The translations under genes and the position numbers were made by a program. The notes below the pieces were generated by a model, which searched no databases, was not told the origin of the DNA, and saw nothing but the letters and a program-made list of their open reading frames with translations. Below, one piece after another: positions 1 through 8,154 of a stretch of DNA of 43,733 nucleotides; the first letter of the stretch is position 1; every line of letters begins with the position of its first letter. The DNA is from DALYJJ01 sp031969915 (GTDB lineage: Bacteria > Acidobacteriota > Terriglobia > Bryobacterales > Bryobacteraceae): positions 1 to 43,733 of the forward strand of contig DALYJJ010000042.1 of assembly GCA_031969915.1 (NCBI GenBank), given 5' to 3'.

Positions 1-572
1 CGTTCATCGGCCCTTCGCGCTTCCACGCGCACGGTCTCCTTGAGCGGCTCCTCGCTCTTGGGCTTTTCCTGCGCGGCGGTGTCGCTCAACGCCATCACGG
101 GCGGCGGCGTCTCCAGCGCGGCGACGGGCGGCGGCGGGGCCTTCGGTTCGACTTTGCGCCGTTCGCGAGTCTCAGCGGGGGACGACGTGCCGGGCGCAGC
201 CGGCGGCGGCGCTTGCGTCGTGCGGGCGGACGCCATTTCCGATGGCCGAGCCGCGGACGGGGCACTCGCCAGGTCCCGCACTGGATCCCGATTCACCAGG
301 ATCACAGCGAACCCAATTACCGCCGCCGTCACCGCGGCCGCCGGCCAGACCCACGACTTCCACCCCGAAGGCCGCGGCGAAGGCCCGTCCAGGGCCGCCG
401 TCAGTCGCGTCTTCGCACCCGGCTGACCCAGCAAGTCGCGCAGTGCGTCCTCATCCCCGAGTGCGTTGAACAGTTCCTGATCTTCCATCGCGGCCGCAAG
501 CAGGGCCCGCCGCTCCTCCTCCGTGAGCGTGCCCGTCGCGTACCCTGCCAGCCACCGATCGCGTTCGGTCAT
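1..572 (-). CDS. Anti-sigma-like single-pass membrane protein (3' end beyond window)
   Basis: The frame is open from ATG at 572 to the left edge (190 codons), so the C-terminus is missing. I read a cytoplasmic N-terminal segment of about 70 residues, rich in Glu, Arg and Leu (TLTEEERRALLAA near residues 15-27), one hydrophobic helix at about 74-93, then a Pro/Ala-rich stretch with several PPP runs that would lie outside the membrane. The start overlaps the sigma-factor stop as ATGA, so the two are probably translationally coupled. Order and topology fit a membrane anti-sigma factor, but I see no zinc-finger HxxxCxxC motif, so the role is inferred from context only. A membrane signalling or secretion-linked protein is possible instead. 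Confidence 0.6.
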   Translation of the reverse strand, partial: MTERDRWLAGYATGTLTEEERRALLAAAMEDQELFNALGDEDALRDLLGQPGAKTRLTAALDGPSPRPSGWKSWVWPAAAVTAAVIGFAVILVNRDPVRDLASAPSAARPSEMASARTTQAPPPAAPGTSSPAETRERRKVEPKAPPPPVAALETPPPVMALSDTAAQEKPKSEEPLKETVRVEARRADE

Positions 573-1111
573 CGCACCCACCTTCCGCCCAAGCGCTCCA
601 ACAACTCCTTCCGGCACCGATGATCCCACGTGTACACGGTGTTGATCGCCGAAGCGCCCATGGCCTGCCGGATCTCCTCGAAGGAAAGCCCCTCGAGTTT
701 CAGGCGCAGCAGTTCCCGGCAGCGCTCGCCAAGCCGCGCCACGGCTTCGCTCAACCGCGCCAGGTTCTCCTCGCGCGCGGCCGCTTCCTCTGGGTCGGGA
801 CCAGAGGAGGCGATGGGCACCTCATCCACCGGCGCCGCCGTGTGCTCGCCGCGCCGGATGGTTTTCCGGCGCCACGCGGTCATCTTGAACCGCAGGATCT
901 CAAACGAAAGAGGGACCAGTTCCTCCAGCGTCCCGACGTGCCCGTACTTCTGTTCGAGCACCAGCAGAACCTCCTGCGCGAGGTCTTCGGCGATATCCCT
1001 CCCACACCGGGATGCCGCGAAGCCGAGAATCCTTTCACGCAGCCGGGCGAGCAGTTCGGAGCGTCCGCCGCCCCGCGCCACGTCCGGCCCCGCGCCCGTC
1101 ATCATGGCCAT
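569..1111 (-). CDS. ECF-type RNA polymerase sigma factor
   Basis: A 180-residue sigma-70 family protein of extracytoplasmic-function size. Region 2 is visible around DIAEDLAQEVLLVLEQKY (residues 39-56), which would bind core polymerase and the -10 element. Region 4 follows at about 125-175, with a helix-turn-helix around LSFEEIRQAMGASAINTVYT. A short charged linker joins them. Its stop overlaps the start of the downstream membrane protein, the usual arrangement for a sigma/anti-sigma pair. Three Met codons lie in the first four residues. CATAAT sits just before or over the first, so the true start may be Met3 or Met4. The regulon cannot be told from this sequence. Confidence 0.9.
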   Translation of the reverse strand: MAMMTGAGPDVARGGGRSELLARLRERILGFAASRCGRDIAEDLAQEVLLVLEQKYGHVGTLEELVPLSFEILRFKMTAWRRKTIRRGEHTAAPVDEVPIASSGPDPEEAAAREENLARLSEAVARLGERCRELLRLKLEGLSFEEIRQAMGASAINTVYTWDHRCRKELLERLGGRWVR

Positions 1112-1142
1112 TATGACGGTACGCGGCTTCGCGAAGGGTACG

Positions 1143-1151
1143 TGCTACAGT
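1143..1151 (+). promoter_or_regulatory. Extended -10 element (TGCTACAGT) before the fur-family gene
   Basis: TG-C-TACAGT lies 24 nt before the ATG at 1176, with an AAGGAAGG ribosome-binding site (1154-1161) between them. No convincing -35 is visible. The same TGCTANNNT form recurs before other genes in the window. Confidence 0.35.
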
Positions 1152-1175
1152 CTAAGGAAGGTCGCGAGCTTCGTT

Positions 1176-1691
1176 ATGGCCACCGTCGCCGAGGGCACGA
1201 AAAATCCATTGCGCGAGCGCGGCATCCGCCTCACCCGCCAACGCCAGATCCTCCTCGATCTACTCAACAAGTCCGGGCAACACCTCGACGCGGAACGCCT
1301 CTACCAGATGGCCAAGGAAGTCGACCCGAAGCTGAACCGCGTCACCGTCTACCGCACGCTGAAGATGCTGAAGGAAGGCGGACTAGTGGACGAACTGGAC
1401 CTGATGCATCATCAGGGCGACCAGCACTACTATGAGACCCGCATGAAGCAGGAGCACGCGCACATCATCTGCTTGCGCTGCGGGCGCGTGGAGGAGTTCT
1501 TCGGCGAGCCCCTGAGCCGGCTGCGCCGCCAGGTGGAATCGCACTTTGGTTTTCAGATCCTGATCGCGCGGACCGAAATCGGCGGCTACTGCGCGCATTG
1601 CCAGGCGCTGCGATCGCAGGAAGTGAAGGCCGCCACCGCCGTCGCCGCTCCGGCGGAGGAATCGGTGAAACACCGGCTCCGCCGCGGATGA
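1176..1691 (+). CDS. Fur-family metal- or peroxide-responsive repressor
   Basis: 171 residues, the usual Fur/PerR length with a slightly long tail. The N-terminal winged helix carries the recognition helix NRVTVYRTLKMLKEGG (54-69). The C-terminal dimerisation half has the metal-site motif HAHIIC (94-99) and two CxxC pairs (Cys99/Cys102 and Cys139/Cys142), which form the structural zinc site in this family. I took the ATG at 1176 because it begins just before the conserved fold and follows AAGGAAGG. The longer open frame upstream is antisense to the sigma gene. The last codons overlap the next gene as ATGA. Sequence alone does not separate iron (Fur), zinc (Zur) and peroxide (PerR) sensing. 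Confidence 0.93.
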   Translation: MATVAEGTKNPLRERGIRLTRQRQILLDLLNKSGQHLDAERLYQMAKEVDPKLNRVTVYRTLKMLKEGGLVDELDLMHHQGDQHYYETRMKQEHAHIICLRCGRVEEFFGEPLSRLRRQVESHFGFQILIARTEIGGYCAHCQALRSQEVKAATAVAAPAEESVKHRLRRG

Positions 1692-3361
1692 GTTCCCCCG
1701 TGCCCGCACCGGCTCCGTCGCACAAGGCCGCTGCTCTCGTCGTAGTCAATCCCGCCGGCAACCGGTCGCGCGTGGTGCTGGAGCCGCTGCCGTTTCTCAT
1801 CGGGCGCCAGGCGGACAACAGCCTGGTGCTGCGCGATAACCGGGTCTCGCGGACCCATGCGCGCATCGTAGGCGAAGACGGCGGCTACGTCGTCGAGGAT
1901 CTCGGCTCCACGCACGGCGTGCACGTAAACGACGAGCGCGTCGAGCGGAGGCGCCTGATTCCGGGTGACCGCATCGAATTTGGCGTCTCCAACTCCTATC
2001 AGTTGATCTTCACGCAGGAGGAGAGCGACCTGACGCGCCTGCTCGATCAATTCGAGGCGCCCGCGAAGCCGGGCGGCGCGAACCTCGCGAAATTGAAAGC
2101 CGTGGTGGAGGTCGCCCGGGCGCTCGAGACCTCGCTCTCCACCGACGACGTGCTCGCCGCGGTGGTGGATGCGGCGCTGACGGTGACCGGAACGGAGCGC
2201 GGGTTCCTGCTGCTCCGCGGCGGCCAGGGACTGGAAGTGCGCGTGGCCCGGGACCGCCACGGCGCGGCGCTGCCCTCCTCCGAACTGCGCGTCCCGCGAA
2301 GCCTCATCCAGCGGGCCCTCGACCGGCGCCGCGAACTGCTCTCGATGAACTTCGACCCCAACTCGGGGGAGATGGAGACCGATCGAAGCGTGGCGTTCCT
2401 GGAGTTGCGGAGCGTGGTCTGTGTCCCGCTGGTCCGGTTGCGCACGGCGCTCGGCGACGACACCGGCGGCGCGAGCGCCAATGAAACCGTGGGCCTGCTC
2501 TACATGGATTCCCGGGTGGGCTCGGCGGACCTGTCGGCGGGCAACCGCGAGCTTCTGCAGACTCTCGCGCTCGAAGCGTCCACCATTCTGGAGAATGCGC
2601 GGCTGCTCGAACAGGAGCGGCGGCGGCGGCGCCTGGAAGAGGAACTCACGATCGCGCGCGAGATCCAGATCGGCCTGCTGCCCCGCAACCTGCCGGTTAC
2701 CGGGTGGTTTCGCATCGCCGCGTGCACGATTCCTTCGCACCAGGTGGGCGGCGACTATTACGATCTGCGCCGGGTGGCCGAGGACGTCTGGACCGTCGTG
2801 GTCGCCGATGTGTCCGGAAAAGGGGTGAGTTCCGCCCTGCTGGCTTCCCTGCTCCAGGGCGCCTTTCTGTTCGCGACGGAAGGGCCGCTTGCGATGGAAG
2901 ACACCATGGCCCGGGTGAATCACTTTCTGAACGAGCGGACGGGCGGCGAGAAGTACGCCACCATTTTCTATTGCTCGCTTGACCGGAACGGCCTGTTGCG
3001 CTGGTGTAACGCGGGCCACTGCGCGCCCATCCTGGTGACGCGGGACGGCGTACTGAAGCCGCTGGGCCCCACCGGCACGCCAGCCGGGCTGCTCGACTTC
3101 GCGTCGTTCGAAGTGGAACAGCACCAACTGATGCCCGGCGACCAGGTGGCCATCTTCACCGACGGCGTCTCCGAAGCGCAGAACGTGAACGGCGAGTATT
3201 TCGAAACGCGCCGCATTCGCGATGTCCTGCGGCGCAATGCGGGCAGCGGTTGCGTCGCCACGCACCAGGCGTTGATGGCGGCGCTGCAGGAGTTCACCGA
3301 AGATACCGAGCAAGCCGACGACATCACCTGCGTGGTGCTCGAGTATCGCGAACCCGCCTGA
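1688..3361 (+). CDS. FHA-GAF-PP2C (SpoIIE/RsbU-type) serine phosphatase
   Basis: 557 residues. An N-terminal FHA phosphothreonine-binding domain (about 20-100) shows GRQ, SRTHAR and GSTHG motifs. A GAF-type sensor domain follows (about 130-300), then a charged coiled-coil linker (QERRRRRLEEELTIAREIQ). The C-terminal PP2C phosphatase of the SpoIIE/RsbU class (about 325-555) has the metal-binding aspartates in GGDYYD, VADVSGKG, FTDGVSEAQN and ADDITCVVL. Such enzymes dephosphorylate anti-anti-sigma factors in partner-switching pathways, with GAF sensing a ligand and FHA docking a Thr-phosphorylated partner. The gene is coupled to the Fur-family gene by an ATGA overlap. No anti-sigma or STAS partner lies nearby, so its target is unknown. 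Confidence 0.92.
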   Translation: MSSPVPAPAPSHKAAALVVVNPAGNRSRVVLEPLPFLIGRQADNSLVLRDNRVSRTHARIVGEDGGYVVEDLGSTHGVHVNDERVERRRLIPGDRIEFGVSNSYQLIFTQEESDLTRLLDQFEAPAKPGGANLAKLKAVVEVARALETSLSTDDVLAAVVDAALTVTGTERGFLLLRGGQGLEVRVARDRHGAALPSSELRVPRSLIQRALDRRRELLSMNFDPNSGEMETDRSVAFLELRSVVCVPLVRLRTALGDDTGGASANETVGLLYMDSRVGSADLSAGNRELLQTLALEASTILENARLLEQERRRRRLEEELTIAREIQIGLLPRNLPVTGWFRIAACTIPSHQVGGDYYDLRRVAEDVWTVVVADVSGKGVSSALLASLLQGAFLFATEGPLAMEDTMARVNHFLNERTGGEKYATIFYCSLDRNGLLRWCNAGHCAPILVTRDGVLKPLGPTGTPAGLLDFASFEVEQHQLMPGDQVAIFTDGVSEAQNVNGEYFETRRIRDVLRRNAGSGCVATHQALMAALQEFTEDTEQADDITCVVLEYREPA

Positions 3362-3382
3362 GGCGCGCACCCGCCCGCGGCG

Positions 3383-5911
3383 TTACAGCTTCCGGGCCGC
3401 GCTCAAGTACACCGCGTTGAGCACAAACTTGAAGGTGCCGAAGCTCTGCCCGCGGAACTGCGGGCGGAAACCGAACAGCACCACCTTGCCCAGGCCGTGG
3501 CGCGCCTCCACCAGGAGACTGCGGCCCAGGACCGCCCGTTCGCCGGAGAGCCACCCGCTCGCGAGCAGGTCCTTGGAGGCGTACCGGGCCACGCTCCGGG
3601 TTTCACGGGCGCCTTTGTTGAAGTCCGGCAGCAGGGTGATCTCAAAGGCCTGCCCGCCGGTGGACATCGCGATCGCGTCTTTGGGCATTCCCGTTGCGAG
3701 CGGATGACCCGCCTCCACGTTGATGCGCAGCAGCGAGCCAGGGCAATAGTAGCCGCCGCCCGAGGACTCCTCTTCGCGCCCGCCACCTTCGCCGCCCCGC
3801 CAGGGGAGCGACGCGCGCACGGGCAGGCCGAAGTACTGAATGGGGAGTTCGCTTGCGGCGTCGAAGGCGACCAGCGTGCCGCCATCGCGCACGAAGTCTT
3901 CCAGCGCGCTGGCGCCGGCCGCGCTGATGCCGCCGGTGAACTCCGGCCGCTGGAGAATGGTGAGGGGCTCGGCCTCAGCGCTGCCGCGACCGCTCAGCCG
4001 TTCGCCCTCGCGCGTGCCGTGGAGGATGGAGTTCGCGCTCTGGGAAGCCAGCAGAATGACGTCGTAGCGCGAGCGCAGCGCGCCTTTGCGGATCTCATCG
4101 TTCTTGAGCAGCTTGTGGGGCACGCGATAGTGGTCCAACAGCCACTGGGTCCAGCCGGCGTCCATGTTCGCGGTGTGCGGCTCATAGAGTGCGACTCGGG
4201 GCGATTCGATCTCCCAGGCCGCTTTCCCGAACTCCGCGTCCCGCTCGGTGAGAATGCGCCCTTCGGCCGACCAGCGCACGCGCGTGCCTTTGTCGAGCAG
4301 ATCGCGGAGCGTCAGGTAGGCGCCGTTCTCCCGGAGGTCGGCGCCGGAAGAAGCCGGAAACGCGCTCACCGCCTCCAGGTTGGCGGAGAAGGGGTCTTCA
4401 ATGCGATCGACTTTCACGCCCATCTGTAAAGGCAGCGTCCAGCCGGCCACGTCGTAGGGCCGCTTGGTGGGCCCGGTGGTTCCGGCCCGCAGTTCCGGGT
4501 ACTTCTGCGGCTCCATCAGGTCCACCAGGTAGGGCCGGAAGGCCTGGCCCGCGAGCATCACGTAGCTGCCCTCGGCATACTCGATGCCGTTGGCCTTGAA
4601 CGGCGCGCGCGCGCGTTTCACCTCGATGCCCGCGGCGTGCAGCCGGCGGAGCATTTCGAGGGCGCTCGACTTGTCCCACTGCTCGGCGGGCGCCACATAG
4701 GCAAACGGTTTCGCGGTCCTGATGTTGGTCTGCGCGATCTCCCAGGCCTTATACAGGAAGTGCTCCGGGCGCTCGGAGGCGAGGTCGAGGATGGCGAAAT
4801 CCGCGGTGAGCATGTATTCGATGGCCTCGCGCGTGCCCCATCGCCCGCCCATCCAGGGCCGCTGGTAGAAGACGGTCGGCTCCTTGGTGGGAATGCCGTT
4901 GCCGAAGCGCTCCGGAAAGCGCGAGACCTCGTACTTGCCGGGTGTGCCGTAGCCGCGCCCGATGGCGGTCTCGGTGAGAATGCCGTGCATGTTGTGGAAC
5001 GCGGGCACCGATCGCAGCCCGCCGTTCCACCATGCGTCGAAGCCGAAGTAGGAGAGGATGCCGGGCTTGTTTTCCCGTGCAAAGCGTTCCTTCATCGCCG
5101 AGCCGATCAGGTTGATGCCTTCCATCACGGGCGCGGGGATGTGGGGGTTCAGCGGTTCGGCGTAGGGCGGCACGAAGATGCGGGCGGGAAACGCGGGGCT
5201 CTGGTGCTGGTTGTAAACGATGTGCGGGAACCAATCCTGAAACAAAAGTTTCGTGACGTGTTTGGTCTCTTCCAGGTTCAGCATGAACCAGTCGCGGTTG
5301 TTGTCGTGGCCGGCGTACTTCTGGTACAGCCAGGGCAGCGGGGCCAGTTCATAGGGCGTTCCCGCGTTCTTGCGGTACCACTCCACCACCATGTCCAGCC
5401 CGTCCGGGTTGATCACCGGGATCTGGATCAGAATCACGTTCCGGCGGATGCGCGCCGTTTCGGCGTCCTCGGCGGTCACCATCCGGTAGGCGAGTTCCGG
5501 CGCGTGTTGCGCGGGCGCCGTTTCGGTGGCGTGGAGGCCGGAGTCGATCCACACGATCGCTTTCCCCTCGGAGGCGAGCTTCCTGGCCTCCTCGGGCGTC
5601 GCGCGCCCGAGCGCCAGCCGCTGGCTGATCTCCCTGTACCGATCGAGCTGCTTCAGGTTCGCCGCGTCGGAGAGGAAGGCGGCGATCATCGGCCGCCCGT
5701 TGGCCGAAGTGCCGAACCGTATGAGCCGGATGCGATCGCTCGCCTTCGCCAGCTTTTCGAAATAGCCTGTGATCTCGGTATGATTCGCGAGACGAAAATC
5801 GTCGCCGGGCGTAAATCCGAAGTGTTCCTTCGGAAGTGGAACGGCGGCGGTGAGCGTGGCGGCGGCAAGACTCCAGACCGCGAGGGAGAAGGCGAAGGTT
5901 CGGCGATTCAT
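3383..5911 (-). CDS. Secreted M14-family zinc carboxypeptidase
   Basis: About 842 residues from the ATG at 5911 (an ATG at 5926 adds five residues). A Sec signal peptide covers residues 1-23. The peptidase domain (about 30-400) shows the zinc motif HxxE as His127-Ala-Thr-Glu130, the substrate-binding GHDNNRD (201-207), and a later HGILTETA segment positioned for the catalytic Glu. The C-terminal half resembles a glutamine-amidotransferase-like fold as in ThuA-type proteins (RYDVILLAS, FVRDGGTLVAFD), without clear catalytic residues. This large two-part M14 form is common in Acidobacteria and Bacteroidetes and probably degrades extracellular peptides. It is divergent from aguB; the two 5' ends nearly touch or overlap, so their promoters must be shared or lie inside each other's reading frame. 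Confidence 0.9.
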   Translation of the reverse strand: MNRRTFAFSLAVWSLAAATLTAAVPLPKEHFGFTPGDDFRLANHTEITGYFEKLAKASDRIRLIRFGTSANGRPMIAAFLSDAANLKQLDRYREISQRLALGRATPEEARKLASEGKAIVWIDSGLHATETAPAQHAPELAYRMVTAEDAETARIRRNVILIQIPVINPDGLDMVVEWYRKNAGTPYELAPLPWLYQKYAGHDNNRDWFMLNLEETKHVTKLLFQDWFPHIVYNQHQSPAFPARIFVPPYAEPLNPHIPAPVMEGINLIGSAMKERFARENKPGILSYFGFDAWWNGGLRSVPAFHNMHGILTETAIGRGYGTPGKYEVSRFPERFGNGIPTKEPTVFYQRPWMGGRWGTREAIEYMLTADFAILDLASERPEHFLYKAWEIAQTNIRTAKPFAYVAPAEQWDKSSALEMLRRLHAAGIEVKRARAPFKANGIEYAEGSYVMLAGQAFRPYLVDLMEPQKYPELRAGTTGPTKRPYDVAGWTLPLQMGVKVDRIEDPFSANLEAVSAFPASSGADLRENGAYLTLRDLLDKGTRVRWSAEGRILTERDAEFGKAAWEIESPRVALYEPHTANMDAGWTQWLLDHYRVPHKLLKNDEIRKGALRSRYDVILLASQSANSILHGTREGERLSGRGSAEAEPLTILQRPEFTGGISAAGASALEDFVRDGGTLVAFDAASELPIQYFGLPVRASLPWRGGEGGGREEESSGGGYYCPGSLLRINVEAGHPLATGMPKDAIAMSTGGQAFEITLLPDFNKGARETRSVARYASKDLLASGWLSGERAVLGRSLLVEARHGLGKVVLFGFRPQFRGQSFGTFKFVLNAVYLSAARKL

Positions 5912-5927
5912 GTGGAACAATCTCATT

Positions 5928-6818
5928 ATGGCTTCGCTCCAGGACCGTCCGTTTCAAGTTGGCTTGATCCAGATGTCGTGTTCCATCGATCCTAGCGAAA
6001 ACCTGGAGAAGGCGGTGTGGCGCGTGCGGGAGGCCGCTGCGATGGGCGCGCAGGTGGTCTGTCTGCAGGAGCTGTTCCGCTCGCAGTATTTCTGCCGGGA
6101 GGAGAACGCCGAGCTGTTCGCACTGGCCGAGCCGATCCCCGGCCCTTCCACGGAGACGCTGGCGCGCATCGCGCGGGAACTGAAGATTGTGATCGTGGCG
6201 TCGCTGTTCGAACGCCGGGCGGTGGGGCTGTATCACAACACGGCGGCGATCCTGGGGGCGGACGGCGAGATTCAGGGCCTGTACCGCAAGATGCACATTC
6301 CCGACGATCCGCTCTACTTCGAGAAGTTCTATTTCACCCCCGGGGACCTGGGCTTTCGCCGCTTCGAAACGCCATTTGGCCCAATTGGGGTTCTCGTGTG
6401 CTGGGATCAATGGTATCCGGAAGGTGCGCGGCTCACCGCGCTACAAGGAGCGAACGTTTTGTTTTATCCCACCGCCATCGGATGGCATCCTTCCGAGAAA
6501 GAACAATACGGCGCCGCGCAGTTGGACGCCTGGCGCACCATCCAGCGCGCGCACGCCATCGCCAACGGCGTGTACGTGTGCGCCGTGAATCGCATCGGTT
6601 TCGAAGGCCCGCCCGAATCGCAGTTGGAGTTCTGGGGCAACAGCTTCGTCGCGGACCCCTTCGGCCAGGTGATCGCGCAAGCCTCGGCGGACCGCGAGGA
6701 GATCCTGACGGCCGGGATCGATCCCCGCCGCATGGAAGAGGTGCGCCGCGGCTGGCCCTTTCTCCGCGACCGCCGTATCGACGCCTACGGCCAGATTACT
6801 CAGAGGTGGCTGGCCTGA
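5928..6818 (+). CDS. aguB: N-carbamoylputrescine amidase
   Basis: 296 residues of the nitrilase (carbon-nitrogen hydrolase) superfamily. The Glu-Lys-Cys triad is visible at Glu48 (CLQELF), Lys121 (YRKMHIPDD) and Cys158 (VLVCWDQWYPE). Glu, Lys and Cys contexts match the putrescine-pathway clade, including the FxPGDLGF loop. It would hydrolyse N-carbamoylputrescine to putrescine, ammonia and CO2 in the cytoplasm. The stop codon overlaps the aguA start by one base (TGATG), which supports the assignment because the two enzymes act in sequence. An in-frame ATG at 5910, inside the divergent peptidase gene, follows GAAGG and could add six residues. Confidence 0.93.
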   Translation: MASLQDRPFQVGLIQMSCSIDPSENLEKAVWRVREAAAMGAQVVCLQELFRSQYFCREENAELFALAEPIPGPSTETLARIARELKIVIVASLFERRAVGLYHNTAAILGADGEIQGLYRKMHIPDDPLYFEKFYFTPGDLGFRRFETPFGPIGVLVCWDQWYPEGARLTALQGANVLFYPTAIGWHPSEKEQYGAAQLDAWRTIQRAHAIANGVYVCAVNRIGFEGPPESQLEFWGNSFVADPFGQVIAQASADREEILTAGIDPRRMEEVRRGWPFLRDRRIDAYGQITQRWLA

Positions 6819-7816
6819 TGTCCTGGCGCATGCCCGCCGAGTGGGAGCCGCACTCGGCCACCTGGCTCGCCTGGCCGCACGAAACCACGGACTGGCCCGG
6901 CAAGTTCGCACCCGTGCCGTGGGTTTACGGCGAGATTGTCCGCAAGCTCTCGCAGGTGGAAATGGTGCGGATTCTGATCGAACCGGAGCGCATTCCCGCC
7001 GCCCGCCGCGTGCTCGTCAAGTCCGGCGCGGTGATGAGCGCGGTGGAGTTTGTGGAATGCGCGACCGACCGGAGCTGGACGCGCGATTTCTGTCCCACCT
7101 TCGTGAAGAACGATGCGGGCGCGGTGGCGGCCTGCGATTGGGAGTTCAACGCCTGGGCCAAGTACTCGAACTACGCTCGCGATAACGCCGTTCCCGCGCT
7201 CGTCGCGGCGCACCTCGGCGTCGAGCGCCTTGCGCCGGGCTTCGTGCTGGAAGGCGGCGGCATTGAGGTCAACGGCGGCGGCCTGTTGCTGACCACAGAG
7301 GAGTGGCTGCTGAGCGACGTGCAGGTACGCAATCCGGGCTTCACCCGCGAGCGCTATGAAGCGCTCTTTCGAGAATGGCTGGGCGTAACGGATACCATCT
7401 GGCTCAAGAATGGAATCGCGGGCGACGATACCCATGGCCACATCGACGACCTGGCGCGCTTCACCGGGCCTTCCACGGCGGTCATCGTGGTGGAGGACAA
7501 CCCACTCGAAGCGAACTACCTTCCCCTGCGTGAGAACCTGGAACTCCTCCGGCGGCGCCAGGATTTGAAGGTGGTGGAGCTGCCCATGCCGCGGCCGCTT
7601 TTCTTCGATGGCCAGCGCCTCCCGGCCAGCTATGCCAACTTCTATGTGGCGAACTCACTGGTCCTGGTGCCGACGTTCAACGACCCGGCGGACCGCGAGG
7701 CTCTTCGGACGCTGGCGAAGCTGTTTCCGGACCGCGAAGTCTGCGGCATTCACGCCGTGGATCTTGTTTTGGGCCTGGGAACGCTGCACTGCCTGACCCA
7801 GCAACAACCCGCCTGA
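6818..7816 (+). CDS. aguA: Agmatine deiminase
   Basis: 332 residues of the peptidyl-arginine-deiminase-like (PAD_porph) family. Diagnostic motifs are RDFCPTF near 89-95, EGGGIEVNG (145-153), GDDTHGHIDD (202-211) with the catalytic His, and a C-terminal LHCLTQQQP with the nucleophile Cys325. It converts agmatine to N-carbamoylputrescine and ammonia, feeding AguB. The ATG at 6818 follows AGAGGTGG at good spacing; MPAEWEPH at 6830 is a possible later start. No arginine decarboxylase is in the window, so agmatine is either imported or made by an enzyme encoded elsewhere. Confidence 0.95.
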   Translation: MSWRMPAEWEPHSATWLAWPHETTDWPGKFAPVPWVYGEIVRKLSQVEMVRILIEPERIPAARRVLVKSGAVMSAVEFVECATDRSWTRDFCPTFVKNDAGAVAACDWEFNAWAKYSNYARDNAVPALVAAHLGVERLAPGFVLEGGGIEVNGGGLLLTTEEWLLSDVQVRNPGFTRERYEALFREWLGVTDTIWLKNGIAGDDTHGHIDDLARFTGPSTAVIVVEDNPLEANYLPLRENLELLRRRQDLKVVELPMPRPLFFDGQRLPASYANFYVANSLVLVPTFNDPADREALRTLAKLFPDREVCGIHAVDLVLGLGTLHCLTQQQPA

Positions 7817-7840
7817 AGCGCCCGCGGTTGGCGGGACGCT
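7817..7840 (+). terminator. Terminator-like hairpin after aguA
   Basis: Directly after the aguA stop, AGCGCCCGC (7817-7825) pairs with GCGGGACGCT (7831-7840) to give a nine-pair stem with one bulged A and a five-base loop. No T-run follows, so factor-independent termination is uncertain. Confidence 0.35.
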
Positions 7841-7851
7841 GAAGTTCCCCC

Positions 7852-7880
7852 TTCCCATTCGTAAAACCCCGCCGTAGAAT
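7852..7880 (+). promoter_or_regulatory. Candidate sigma-70 promoter of the small membrane protein
   Basis: TTCCCA (7852-7857) and TAGAAT (7875-7880) are 17 bases apart. The -10 matches five of six consensus bases; the -35 is weaker. Transcription would begin near 7887 and give a leader of about 105 nt that contains the folded element at 7913-7986. Confidence 0.4.
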
Positions 7881-7912
7881 AGGGGCAGCATTATTACGGA
7901 ACGGTCTCATAT

Positions 7913-7986
7913 CCCTGAGCCGGTTCTCCGGCCCAGGTTTGATATCGGGCGGCCGGAGCCAGCCGCCCGGGTGAACTCAGGGGAGG
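7913..7986 (+). promoter_or_regulatory. Structured 5' leader, candidate three-way-junction RNA element
   Basis: Three stems can form together. P1 pairs CCCTGAG (7913-7919) with CTCAGGG (7976-7982). P2 is CCGG-TTCT-CCGG (7920-7931). P3 pairs CGGGCGGC (7946-7953) with GCCGCCCG (7962-7969) around an eight-base loop. The 3' strand of P1 runs into the Shine-Dalgarno GGGGAGG (7980-7986) of the next gene, so folding would hide the ribosome-binding site. The shape resembles a translational riboswitch or an autoregulatory leader. I could not match it to a known riboswitch class. Confidence 0.4.
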
Positions 7987-7992
7987 TAGACC

Positions 7993-8145
7993 ATGTTCGA
8001 CAGTCTCGACGAGACGATCAAACACGACGAAGACGTGCAGTCGACCAGGAAGGAACGCCTTGTGCGTTACCTCATTATGGCGGCCGTGTCCGTCATTGTA
8101 TTTGTGGGTGCATTCGCCGGCATCAGCCTGATGAGCGGGGACTGA
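7993..8145 (+). CDS. Small single-pass membrane protein of unknown function
   Basis: A 50-residue protein with start ATG 7993 and stop TGA 8143-8145, preceded by GGGGAGG at seven bases. Residues 1-25 are acidic then basic (MFDSLDETIKHDED, then a Lys/Arg-rich segment). A single membrane helix spans about 27-47 (LIMAAVSVIVFVGAFAGISL) and only MSGD follows. By charge the N-terminus should stay in the cytoplasm. I do not recognise a family. The strong ribosome-binding site, plausible promoter and folded leader support a real gene. It is tail-to-tail with the lysozyme-like gene, ten bases away. Confidence 0.6.
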   Translation: MFDSLDETIKHDEDVQSTRKERLVRYLIMAAVSVIVFVGAFAGISLMSGD

Positions 8146-8154
8146 TCCCCAGCG

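Noticed and set aside
630..1175. Long plus-strand frame running into the fur-family gene
   Set aside because: It is antisense to the sigma factor and has no family similarity before 1176; the Fur fold and ribosome site place the start at 1176.
1586..3370. 594-codon minus-strand frame opposite the FHA-GAF-PP2C gene
   Set aside because: It is a shadow frame caused by high GC third positions; its protein is His/Arg/Gln-rich with no domain.
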